This document shows positions 1 to 5,912 of a DNA stretch of 14,672 nucleotides, piece by piece. A program made the translations under genes and the position numbers. How positions within the stretch are numbered: position 1 is the stretch's first letter; each line of letters opens with the position of its first letter. Origin of the DNA: Thermoplasmata archaeon (GTDB taxonomy: Archaea > Thermoplasmatota > Thermoplasmata > Lutacidiplasmatales > UBA184); contig JAKATE010000038.1 in the NCBI GenBank assembly GCA_021828085.1, forward strand, positions 1 to 14,672. Direction: 5' to 3'. The notes under the pieces are model-generated. The model was not told the DNA's origin. It saw nothing but the letters and a program-made list of their open reading frames with translations, and ran no database searches.

Positions 1-508
1 TTCCGATCCGGCGGGCCCGTCGTAGGGAGGTCGACGGGTCGAACCCCCACCCTCGAGGGTCCGATCCGACCCCGAAAATGCTCTCCCGCGCGGAATCCAG
101 GGCGCGCTCCGTGGCGTGGCGCAGCGCGACCCAGCCCCGGAGCACCCGCAGAGGGACGCGGTCCCCCCCGTTGGGTGCAAGGAGGGGGACCCCCGACGAA
201 CCGCTCTCGGAGCGGAGGAGAAGGGACAGCCTCTCCCGCCGCTCCCGGGAGGACCTGAGGAGACGGTCGAGGACCCGGTGCGGGTCGGTGGGGAAGAGCC
301 GGAGGGGTCGGCCCCGGCAGCGGGCGAGTCCCCCCGTGAGCAGACCGCGCACCCTCCGGTAGCCCTCCGAGAGGTCGACCCCCAGCGACCGGGAGAGCTC
401 GCGGACCGTGAGGGAGCCCTCCTCGAGGAGGGCGATGTACGCCTCCGGCACGCCCCGGGGGAGACCCGCCCGACGCAGGTGGGGAGCGAGCCGGGCATAG
501 CCGTTCAT
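1..508 (-). CDS. TrmB-like transcriptional regulator, C-terminally cut by window edge
   Basis: An open frame runs from ATG at 506-508 off the left edge, giving 169 complete codons and no stop. Residues 22-85 form a winged-helix DNA-binding domain of the TrmB type: LTVRELSRSLGV followed by a recognition-helix region and a wing ending near RPLRLFPTD. A charged helix (about 86-100) leads to the start of a second domain at about 121, LRGWVALRHATERALDSA then ESIFGVG, which matches the start of the effector domain in the neighbour at 505-1338 (EGRRAIRRHFFELVAGC, TLDVGF). It is thus a paralogue of that gene with the same layout. Its start overlaps the neighbour's stop by four bases (ATGA), so it is probably co-transcribed and translationally coupled. 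The ligand and targets cannot be read from the sequence. A diverged regulator of another winged-helix family is possible. Confidence 0.75.
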   Translation of the reverse strand, partial: MNGYARLAPHLRRAGLPRGVPEAYIALLEEGSLTVRELSRSLGVDLSEGYRRVRGLLTGGLARCRGRPLRLFPTDPHRVLDRLLRSSRERRERLSLLLRSESGSSGVPLLAPNGGDRVPLRVLRGWVALRHATERALDSARESIFGVGSDPRGWGFDPSTSLRRARRIG

Positions 509-1338
509 GCGGCCCGTCCCCCCCGAGGGCGCCGACCCCCGGGTACCCCGGTCCTCGACCCGGTCTCGAAGAGGCCGTCGAACCTCCGGCGGAAGGCCCG
601 GACCACGTCCTGCGCCCGGGTCGTGAGGGCGACCTCGCTCTCCCCCCGGCGGACCCAGGGCGTTCCGATCACGGTGAGGAGGAGCGTACGGCCGTCGACC
701 AGGGCGAAGGCCGAATAGGCGTAGGAGGGAGGGACGTAGCGCACCGCCCCGCGCGAGACGGCGAGCAGGTATCGGGACGCTCGACTGCTCGGAGCATCTC
801 CGACGGCCAGAACGCGGACCCGGACCCCTCGTCTCGCGGCCCCCTGGAGGGTGCGCAGCTCCGAGCGGAGGTCCTGGGCCAGGGCCGCCATCGGCGGGAA
901 ACCCACGTCCAGCGTCGAGCGGCAGCCGGCCACCAGTTCGAAGAAGTGCCGGCGGATGGCCCGCCGACCTTCGATCCAGGTCTCCCCCAGGCGCCGAGAG
1001 GAGTGCGGTTGGAGTCCCCAACCCTCCCGCGGGAGCGCGGCCCGGAGCGCCTCCAGCTCGCGGGACTCCTCGTCCGACGCCGCCCGCCAACGCGACAGGG
1101 TCCGCACGGGAGCCACAACGGAGAAGCGCGCCGGCTTGCCCGCGGAACCCACCAGGCCTTCCGCGAGGAGGCCGTAGAGCTCGCGGTAGGCCTGGACCCG
1201 GTGGAGACCGGCCCTCAAGGCGACCTCGCTCGCCCGTAGGGGGCCTTGCTCCCGGACGACCCGGTAGACCCGGGCCGAGCGCTCCCGGAGACCCTGGTCC
1301 CGGAGGACCTCCTCCAGGGTCGGGAGGCCACCCCCCAT
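505..1338 (-). CDS. TrmB-like transcriptional regulator
   Basis: This encodes 277 residues from an ATG at 1336-1338. Residues 8-75 form a TrmB-type winged helix: a helix with SARVYRVV, then LRASEVALRAGLHRVQAY as helix-turn-helix and GKPARFSVVAP as wing. A linker helix (about 84-103) is followed by an effector-like domain at about 118-256 of the phospholipase-D-like fold seen in TrmB proteins: EGRRAIRRHFFELVAGC, DVGFPP, GVRVRVLAVG, FALVDGRTLL. TrmB proteins bind operators as dimers and respond to sugars or other metabolites; the ligand here is unknown. The last ~20 residues are a basic, Gly/Arg-rich tail. It overlaps the paralogue at 1-508 by four bases and lies 94 bases after rpsB, with its own promoter-like sequence and an inverted repeat just before the start, so autoregulation is plausible. 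Confidence 0.82.
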   Translation of the reverse strand: MGGGLPTLEEVLRDQGLRERSARVYRVVREQGPLRASEVALRAGLHRVQAYRELYGLLAEGLVGSAGKPARFSVVAPVRTLSRWRAASDEESRELEALRAALPREGWGLQPHSSRRLGETWIEGRRAIRRHFFELVAGCRSTLDVGFPPMAALAQDLRSELRTLQGAARRGVRVRVLAVGDAPSSRASRYLLAVSRGAVRYVPPSYAYSAFALVDGRTLLLTVIGTPWVRRGESEVALTTRAQDVVRAFRRRFDGLFETGSRTGVPGGRRPRGGRAA

Positions 1339-1341
1339 GGG

Positions 1342-1359
1342 GGAAGGGAGCGTCCTTCC
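1342..1359 (-). promoter_or_regulatory. Inverted repeat before the TrmB-like gene, possible operator
   Basis: A perfect 6-base inverted repeat, GGAAGG-N6-CCTTCC, ends four bases before the regulator's ATG, between the TATA-like box and the start codon. A dimeric winged-helix protein bound here would block transcription, so this is a candidate autoregulatory operator. At this GC content such a dyad can arise by chance. Confidence 0.3.
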
Positions 1360-1363
1360 TGCC

Positions 1364-1377
1364 CTTAACGATGTATG
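1364..1377 (-). promoter_or_regulatory. TATA-like element upstream of the TrmB-like gene
   Basis: Read on the minus strand the sequence is TCATACATCGTTAA, an AT-rich island in very GC-rich DNA about 26-39 bases before the ATG. An archaeal TATA box here would give a leaderless or nearly leaderless transcript. A second candidate, TATAGTTT at 1408-1415, would give a leader of about 45 bases. Without one of these the regulators would be read through from rpsB. Confidence 0.3.
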
Positions 1378-1432
1378 AGAACGCGCAAGAGCAGCAAGGC
1401 GATGCGGAAACTATACGGGGACCCTGGACACC

Positions 1433-2095
1433 CTACAGGGCGACCTGGAAATCCTCCACCGTGAGGGTGAAGGGCTTCTCGGCGGTGAGCTTTCCCTGCT
1501 CCTTGAGCAGCTCGCGGGTGAGCAGCCAGTAGAGGAGCGCAAGGGAGGCGCGGCCCTTGTTGTTGGCCGGGATGACCAGGTCCACGTTCCGCGTCTCGTT
1601 GTTCACGTCGCAGAAACCGACGACCGGGATGCCCACGTTGAGCGCCTCCGAGAGCGCCTGCATGTCCGTGGCCGGGTCCGTGACGATCAGCACCTTCGGT
1701 TCGACGTACTCCTTGAGCTCGGGGTTGGTCAACGACCCGGGCACGAAACGCTCCGAGAAGGTGATGGCCCCGACGTTCCTCGCGAAGACGCGCACGGGCT
1801 TCTGCCCGTACTGGCGCTGGGAGACCACCAGGATCTTCTCGGGGGGGAAGCGGCTGAGGAACCTCGCCGCGAGGCGGATGCGGTGGTCGGTCTCCTTGAG
1901 GTCGAGGACGTAGAGGCCGTCATAGCGGACCTTGTGGATGAACTTCCGCATGCTGGCGGACTTCTGCTGGGTGCCGATGTGGACGCCGCTGGTCAGATAG
2001 ACGTCCTCGGGGATCAGGAGGTCCATCTCCCCGCGCCGGTCGGCCAGGAGGGATTCCCGGCTCTCGAGGGAGGGGGTGGGCTCTGGGACCGCCAT
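1433..2095 (-). CDS. rpsB: 30S ribosomal protein uS2 (archaeal RpsB)
   Basis: This 220-residue protein is a component of the small ribosomal subunit head. The archaeal uS2 pattern is clear: SGVHIGTQQKSASMRKFIHK at 36-55, RYDGLYVLDLKETDHRIRLA at 57-76, YGQKPVRVFA at 96-105, VPGSLTNPEL at 118-127, PKVLIVTDPATDMQAL at 133-148, IPVVGFCDVNNETRNVD at 156-172 and the IPANNKGRASLALLYWLL stretch at 175-192. Archaeal uS2 is usually about 200 residues and starts close to the equivalent of Met24 (codon 2024-2026), so residues 1-23 are either a lineage extension or untranslated. The upstream ATG is kept because it abuts the enolase stop (TGAATG) and has GGAG six bases ahead, one of the few Shine-Dalgarno-like sites here. 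It is last in the epimerase-enolase-rpsB unit. Enolase next to rpsB is a known archaeal arrangement. Confidence 0.97.
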   Translation of the reverse strand: MAVPEPTPSLESRESLLADRRGEMDLLIPEDVYLTSGVHIGTQQKSASMRKFIHKVRYDGLYVLDLKETDHRIRLAARFLSRFPPEKILVVSQRQYGQKPVRVFARNVGAITFSERFVPGSLTNPELKEYVEPKVLIVTDPATDMQALSEALNVGIPVVGFCDVNNETRNVDLVIPANNKGRASLALLYWLLTRELLKEQGKLTAEKPFTLTVEDFQVAL

Positions 2096-3331
2096 TCAGT
2101 TCTCCGGGGTGCGCAATCGCACCAATTCATTAAGCTTGGCCACCCTTTCCCCCCCCAGCACCCCCGTCTTCAGGCCCCGGGAGCCGAAGGCGAGAGGGAG
2201 GTGGGCGAGCCAGTCGTCGGGGACCTCCCCCGACCGGTGCGAGCAGACCGTCCACCAGCCGGCCCGTTCGGCGGCCCGGACCACGTCCCGGGTGTCGCTC
2301 AGGGTCCCGATCTGGTTCACCTTGAGGAGGACCGCGTTCGAGGAGCCCGCCCCGACCCCCCGCGAGACCCTCCGCACGTCGGTGGTGTAGAGGTCGTCCC
2401 CGACGACCCAGGTCCTCCCCCCCCCGCCGACCTTCGCGGTGAGCCGGGCGAAGCCTTCGAAGTCCTCCTGGTCGAGGGGGTCCTCCACATAGGCGAGCCC
2501 GTAGCGCTGCGTCAGCCCCTCCACGAACCCCCGTTGTCCGTCGGGGTCGAGCGTCTGCTCCTTGTAGACGTACCGACCGTCGCGGTAGAACTCGCTGGCC
2601 GCGAAGTCCAGCCCCGGCCGGAGGGAGAGACCCGGCCGCAGGCCCCTCTCCTCCGTGACCCGGCAGCACTCCACGAGGAGCTCGAGAGCGTCCACATTGC
2701 CGAGCGGGGCCACCCAACCTCCCTCGTCCCCCCGTCCCAGCGCGAGACGGGGGAAGCGCTCGCGCAGACGGGCGCCGACGAGGCGGTGGACCTCGGACAT
2801 CCCCTCGATCGCCCAGGAGACCTCGGGGGCCTCGGCGACGACGATGAACTCCTGGATGTCCGGACCCCCGATGGCGTGGACCCCGCCGTTCATCACGTTC
2901 CCGACGAGCGCGGGGAAGACCGGGGGCTCCTCGGGGTGATCGGAGAGCGCCCTCCAGAGCGGAAGGTCGAGCGCCTGGGCCCCGGCCCGGGCGTACGCTA
3001 CGGAGCAGGCGGTGGTGACGTTCCCCCCCAGGAAGGAGAGCTCCGGGGTCCCGTCGGCGGCGTGGAGGAGGGCGTCGAACCGCTCCTGCTCCCCCAGCGG
3101 GAAGCCGGTCGCCTCCGGACGGACCTTCTCCTTCAGACGCTCGATCCCCTGTCCGACGCCCCCCTCCGGGAAGGCCACGACCTCATGCGCCCCCCGGGAG
3201 GCTCCGCTGGGGGAGGCGGCCCGGACGCGAACCCCCCGGTCGGTGAGGACCTCCACCTCGACCGTGGGGCGTCCCCGGCTGTCGAAGATGCTCCGGGCCT
3301 TCAATGATTGGATCCGCCCCGGGCCGCTCAT
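2096..3331 (-). CDS. eno: Enolase (phosphopyruvate hydratase)
   Basis: This 411-residue enzyme interconverts 2-phosphoglycerate and phosphoenolpyruvate in the cytosol (glycolysis/gluconeogenesis). The N-terminal capping domain has FDSRGRPTVEVEV (16-28) and the mobile loop SGAS (42-45). The barrel has NVMNGGVHAIGG (145-156) and DIQEF (158-162; Glu161), GDEGGW (201-206; Glu203), metal ligands Asp242 (GLDFAASEFY), Glu283 (YVEDPLDQEDF) and Asp312/Asp313 (VVGDDLYTTD), catalytic Lys337 (LLKVNQIGTL), SHRSGE (364-369) and Lys388 (GLKTGV), ending VAKLNELVRL. All catalytic positions are filled, but some usually conserved neighbours differ: Arg21 where Asn is usual (SRGNPT), Arg46 where Thr is usual (GAST), and VPDD after SHRSGE instead of TEDT. 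The start at 3329-3331 overlaps the epimerase stop (ATGA), and the stop abuts the rpsB ATG. The frame stays open upstream to 3970, but that extension is not protein-like. Confidence 0.96.
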   Translation of the reverse strand: MSGPGRIQSLKARSIFDSRGRPTVEVEVLTDRGVRVRAASPSGASRGAHEVVAFPEGGVGQGIERLKEKVRPEATGFPLGEQERFDALLHAADGTPELSFLGGNVTTACSVAYARAGAQALDLPLWRALSDHPEEPPVFPALVGNVMNGGVHAIGGPDIQEFIVVAEAPEVSWAIEGMSEVHRLVGARLRERFPRLALGRGDEGGWVAPLGNVDALELLVECCRVTEERGLRPGLSLRPGLDFAASEFYRDGRYVYKEQTLDPDGQRGFVEGLTQRYGLAYVEDPLDQEDFEGFARLTAKVGGGGRTWVVGDDLYTTDVRRVSRGVGAGSSNAVLLKVNQIGTLSDTRDVVRAAERAGWWTVCSHRSGEVPDDWLAHLPLAFGSRGLKTGVLGGERVAKLNELVRLRTPEN

Positions 3332-3741
3332 GGACGACCCCCCGCGGGCTCGACGAACTCGGTGAGGACCCCTCCGAGGGCCGACGGATGCGCGAAGGCG
3401 ACCCAGTGGCCGCGTGCCCCCCGACGGGGCTCCCGGTCGATGAGGCGGTACCCTTCCCGCTCCAGGCGGCCGAGCACCTCCCGCAGGTTCGGAACCCCCA
3501 GGGCGATGTGATGGAGCCCCTCCCCGCGCTTCTCCAGGAAGCGCGCGATGGCCGAGTCGGGGCTGGTCGGCTCGAGCAGCTCGAGCTGGCTCTCGCCGAC
3601 CGGAAGGAAGCGGACCCGGACCCGCTGGGTCGGCACCTCTTCCGGTTCCGAGGCCCGGGAGCCGAGCGCCCTCTCCCACCGGGGCAGCGCCTCGTCGAGC
3701 GAACGCACCGCGATCCCCACGTGGTCGAAACGCGTCTCCAT
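3328..3741 (-). CDS. mce: Methylmalonyl-CoA epimerase
   Basis: This 137-residue protein of the vicinal-oxygen-chelate superfamily converts (S)- to (R)-methylmalonyl-CoA, the step before the mutase. The two beta-alpha-beta-beta-beta modules are visible. Metal ligands expected from the family are His7 (FDHVGIAV), Gln52 (GESQLELLEP), a His at 77/78 (GLHHIALGV) and Glu128 (GVLTEFVEP). PTSPDSAIARFLEKRGEGLHH is typical of epimerases rather than of other VOC enzymes such as glyoxalase I. Length fits the family (about 130-150). The ATG at 3739-3741 is chosen because FDHVGIAV should lie at the N terminus; the open frame reaches 3855 but the added 38 residues are low-complexity. It heads the unit with enolase (4-base overlap) and rpsB. 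The mutase gene lies 430 bases upstream on the same strand, which supports the function. Confidence 0.92.
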   Translation of the reverse strand: METRFDHVGIAVRSLDEALPRWERALGSRASEPEEVPTQRVRVRFLPVGESQLELLEPTSPDSAIARFLEKRGEGLHHIALGVPNLREVLGRLEREGYRLIDREPRRGARGHWVAFAHPSALGGVLTEFVEPAGGRP

Positions 3742-3775
3742 GACGAGGACCGGGGCCTTCTCCCGCTCCCGGCCA

Positions 3776-3787
3776 GATATCGCTTTC
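3776..3787 (-). promoter_or_regulatory. TATA-like element upstream of the epimerase-enolase-rpsB unit
   Basis: The minus-strand sequence is GAAAGCGATATC, 35-46 bases before the epimerase ATG, with A-rich bases on its upstream side as in an archaeal BRE/TATA pair. It would give a leader of roughly 10-15 bases. The island GAATAAAACC at about 3869-3878 is an alternative that would give a much longer leader. Confidence 0.35.
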
Positions 3788-3910
3788 CGTGGTGGGGAGG
3801 GGGACGGGAACGTTCCTCCCAGTCGGAGCGGAGCGGCCTTCCCCTCCCCCTTCAACTTGGGACCTCGGTTTTATTCTTGGGGTATCGGGCGCTCGTCCGT
3901 ACAGCCTCAC

Positions 3911-3959
3911 GGCCGGCTCCGCGGCGCTGGGCGTGCACCACCGAGCGGCGCGGAGGGCC
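3911..3959. other. Long imperfect stem-loop in intergenic region
   Basis: GGCC at 3911-3914 pairs with 3956-3959; after a two-base bulge CTCCGCG (3917-3923) pairs with CGCGGAG (3949-3955); after a G-G mismatch CGCT (3925-3928) pairs with AGCG (3944-3947), leaving a 15-base loop. That is 15 base pairs outside any gene. It begins about 35-40 bases downstream of the plus-strand TATA-like GGTTTTATTC, so a plus-strand small RNA is conceivable; no function is claimed. Confidence 0.4.
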
Positions 3960-3974
3960 CCTTCTTCCACTACA

Positions 3975-3997
3975 GAGCTCCACGCGAAGAGGAGCTC
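3975..3997. other. Stem-loop with perfect 7-base arms
   Basis: GAGCTCC at 3975-3981 pairs perfectly with GGAGCTC at 3991-3997 around a nine-base loop. It lies 15 bases from the longer stem-loop at 3911-3959, in the same non-coding stretch. Confidence 0.35.
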
Positions 3998-4122
3998 GAT
4001 GGGCGGAAGGGGGAGCCGCTACCGGCCGGACGGGTTTCCGCTCACCCTCCGTGGTGGGAGGGGGTGTGGACCCTCTCCCGCCCTCGGTCCCGGGATCGGC
4101 CACCTCCCGCCCTTGACCCGGA

Positions 4123-4170
4123 CGGTCCGCGGAAGGACCGGCGCAGCTGCTCCCGGATCCGGGGGAGCTG
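4123..4170 (-). terminator. Two tandem stem-loops directly after the mutase stop
   Basis: On the minus-strand transcript a hairpin (4170-4144) begins one base after the mutase TGA: CAGCT pairs with AGCTG, then CTCCCGGA with TCCGGGGG apart from one bulged base and one G-T wobble, centred on the perfect palindrome CCCGGATCCGGG at 4152-4163. Three bases later comes CGGTCC-N6-GGACCG (4140-4123). No U-run follows, so this is not a classic intrinsic terminator; it could mark the mRNA 3' end or protect it from decay. Confidence 0.4.
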
Positions 4171-4171
4171 C

Positions 4172-5836
4172 TCAGTAATCCCGGTTCGGGGTGTGCTCCC
4201 CGAAGATCCCCCGCCAGAGATTGGAGATCTCCCCCAGCGTCGCTCGAGCCCGGAGGGCCGCCACGACTGCCGCCATCACGTTCTCGCCCCGGGCGGTGCT
4301 CTCGCGGAGCGCGTCGAGGGCGCGGCGCGCCCGTTCCTGGTCCCGGGACCGGCGGAAGGCCCGGACCCGCCGGGCGGCGCTCGCCTCCAGGGAAGGGGGG
4401 ATCCGCTGCCCGGCCACCGCTCCCCGTCCGGGAAAGAGCCGGAAGGAACGCTCGGTCTCCGTGTGGGAGTTCACGCCTACGATGAGCTCGGTACGGCTCT
4501 CCAGCGCCCGGGCACGGCGGTAGGCCTCGCGGGCGATCTCCCGCTGGTAGTAGCCCTGCTCGACGGCCCGGGCGGCCCCCCCGATCCGGTCGATCTCCCC
4601 CAGATAGCGACGGGCCTCCTCCTCGATCTCGTCGGTGAGGTCCTCCACGGCCCACGCGCCCGCGAGAGGGTCCACGGTGAGCGGGACACCACTCTCCTCG
4701 GCGAGGATCTGCTGGGTGCGCAGCGCGAGTCGGGCGGAGTCCTCGGTGGGGAGCCCCAGCGCCTCGTCGAGCGAGTTGGTGTGGAGCGACTGCGTCCCCC
4801 CGAGCACCGCCGAGAGGGCCTCCACGGTGGTCCGGATGACGTTGAGCTCGGGTTGCTGGGCCGTGAGCGAGGAGCCCGCCGTCTGGGTGTGGAAGCGCAG
4901 GCTCTGGGAGCGCGCGCTCTTCGCCCCCAGCCCCTCCCGGGTCAGCGAGGCCCAGAGCCGCCGGGCGGCGCGGAACTTGGCCACCTCCTCGAGGAAGTTC
5001 CGGTCCGCCGAGAAGAAGAAGCTCATCCGGGGAAGGAACTCGTCGACGTCGAGCCCCCGCGCCTGGACCGCCCTCGCGTACTCGAGGCCGTCCGCGAGGG
5101 TGAAGGCGACCTCCTGCGCCGCGGTGGCCCCGGCCTCCCGCATGTGGTAGCCGGACACCGAGATGGTGTTGAACTGCGGCATCTCGCGCGTGGCGAACTC
5201 GATGAGGTCGACGGTGAGCCGGAGGGAGGCCGCCGGGGGGAAGATGTACGTCCCCCGCGAGGCGTACTCCTTGAGGATGTCGTTCTGGACGGTTCCGCCG
5301 ATCCTCGCCCGGGGGATCCCGGAGGCCTCGGAGGAGACGACGCAGAGCCCGAGGAGGATCGGGGCGGTGGCGTTGATGGTCATGGAGACGGTCGCCTGGC
5401 CCCACGGGATCCCCTCGAAGAGGGTCGCCATGTCGTCGGTGGTGGCGATGGAGACGCCGCACCGGCCGACCTCCCCGCGGGCGCGCGGGTGGTCCGGGTC
5501 GTACCCGATCTGCGTGGGAAGGTCGAAGGCCACGGAGAGCCCGGTCTGCCCTTGCGCGAGGAGCTGGCGGAAGCGCCGGTTGGTCTCCCGGGCCGTTCCG
5601 AAGCCCGAGTACTGCCGCATCGTCCAGAGCCGCCCGCGGTACATCGTCGGCTGGATCCCCCGGGTGAACGGGGGGTTGCCGGGGTAGCCGATCCGCTCCT
5701 CGTAGCGCCGAGGCTCGTCCTCGGAGGGGAGGCCCAGCCTGGGCTCCGACGGAGGGGTACCGTCACCTCTCGAGAGCTCGGAGCGCGCCCGCTGGCGCCA
5801 GCGTTCCCGGGCCGGGCCGCCCGAAGCCTCCGTCAT
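4172..5836 (-). CDS. mcmA1: Methylmalonyl-CoA mutase, catalytic (alpha) subunit without B12-binding domain
   Basis: This 554-residue protein isomerises (R)-methylmalonyl-CoA to succinyl-CoA using adenosylcobalamin. It carries the TIM-barrel substrate domain: YPGNPPFTRGIQPTMYRGR (51-69), RQYSGFGTARETNRRF (74-89), FDLPTQIGYDPDHP (104-117), ATTDDMATLFEGI (131-143). Numbering against the Propionibacterium enzyme keeps a constant offset of 13: Tyr76 (Tyr89), Arg194 (Arg207), Tyr230 (Tyr243) and His231 (His244), so the active site is intact. QTAGSSLTAQQPELNVIRTT and GTQSLHTNSLDEAL are further signatures. It ends at NRDY with no DxHxxG cobalamin-binding domain, as in the two-subunit archaeal form, so a separate B12-binding subunit must be encoded elsewhere. 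The related 2-hydroxyisobutyryl- and ethylmalonyl-CoA mutases are less likely given the nearby epimerase. It lies 76 bases after pheT with its own TATA-like site. Confidence 0.93.
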   Translation of the reverse strand: MTEASGGPARERWRQRARSELSRGDGTPPSEPRLGLPSEDEPRRYEERIGYPGNPPFTRGIQPTMYRGRLWTMRQYSGFGTARETNRRFRQLLAQGQTGLSVAFDLPTQIGYDPDHPRARGEVGRCGVSIATTDDMATLFEGIPWGQATVSMTINATAPILLGLCVVSSEASGIPRARIGGTVQNDILKEYASRGTYIFPPAASLRLTVDLIEFATREMPQFNTISVSGYHMREAGATAAQEVAFTLADGLEYARAVQARGLDVDEFLPRMSFFFSADRNFLEEVAKFRAARRLWASLTREGLGAKSARSQSLRFHTQTAGSSLTAQQPELNVIRTTVEALSAVLGGTQSLHTNSLDEALGLPTEDSARLALRTQQILAEESGVPLTVDPLAGAWAVEDLTDEIEEEARRYLGEIDRIGGAARAVEQGYYQREIAREAYRRARALESRTELIVGVNSHTETERSFRLFPGRGAVAGQRIPPSLEASAARRVRAFRRSRDQERARRALDALRESTARGENVMAAVVAALRARATLGEISNLWRGIFGEHTPNRDY

Positions 5837-5849
5837 CGCTCCTGAGCGA
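5836..5849 (-). promoter_or_regulatory. Inverted repeat abutting the mutase start codon, possible operator
   Basis: TCGCTC-CT-GAGCGA is a perfect 6-base dyad with a two-base spacer that touches the first base of the mutase ATG and lies between it and the TATA-like element. A repressor bound here would cover the expected transcription start. Chance occurrence in GC-rich DNA cannot be excluded. Confidence 0.3.
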
Positions 5850-5860
5850 GGGGACGGGGC

Positions 5861-5869
5861 TCAAAAGCG
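5861..5869 (-). promoter_or_regulatory. TATA-like element upstream of the mutase gene
   Basis: On the minus strand the sequence is CGCTTTTGA, the only AT-rich run in the 76-base gap, 25-33 bases before the ATG. That spacing would place the transcription start at or next to the start codon. Confidence 0.35.
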
Positions 5870-5871
5870 TT

Positions 5872-5912
5872 GGCGGGCAACCCCGCCGGGAGGAGGGGAC
5901 GAGGTTCCCGGC
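5872..5912 (-). terminator. Two overlapping, mutually exclusive stem-loops after pheT
   Basis: The first arm starts at the base after the pheT TGA. GCCGGGA (5885-5891) pairs with TCCCGGC (5906-5912) around a 14-base loop, and GGCGGG (5872-5877) pairs with CCCGCC (5882-5887) around a four-base loop. The two share bases 5885-5887 and so cannot both form. No U-tract follows; a role at the mRNA 3' end is inferred only from position. Confidence 0.35.

Larger units (their letters stand above)
3742..4171. other. 430-base intergenic region with AT-rich island and stem-loops
   Basis: No convincing gene lies between the mutase stop and the epimerase start. Open frames here are GC-driven and low-complexity. 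The stretch holds a TATA-like site near 3776-3787 for the epimerase, an AT-rich island at about 3866-3880 (GGTTTTATTC on plus, GAATAAAACC on minus), and four stem-loops: 3911-3959, 3975-3997, 4123-4140 and 4144-4170. No tRNA cloverleaf or T-loop consensus was found. It may be simply a long 3' region plus promoter, or it may encode a structured RNA on either strand. Confidence 0.6.

Noticed and set aside
35..62. A GTTCGA-containing stretch on the minus strand resembling a tRNA T-loop
   Set aside because: The flanking five-base T-stem does not pair, no cloverleaf can be built, and the stretch is in frame with the partial TrmB-like gene.
3332..3970. Upstream extension of the enolase frame by 213 codons
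   Set aside because: It lies in a shadow frame of the epimerase gene and the non-coding gap, has no domain, and enolase begins normally at 3331.
3789..4178. A 129-codon plus-strand open frame in the 430-base gap
   Set aside because: Composition is Gly/Arg/Pro/Ser-rich without predicted domains, it has no start signal, and it runs into the mutase 3' end.
3852..5462. A 536-codon minus-strand open frame overlapping the mutase gene in another frame
   Set aside because: The product is Arg/Gly/Pro-rich, while the mutase frame carries all catalytic residues.
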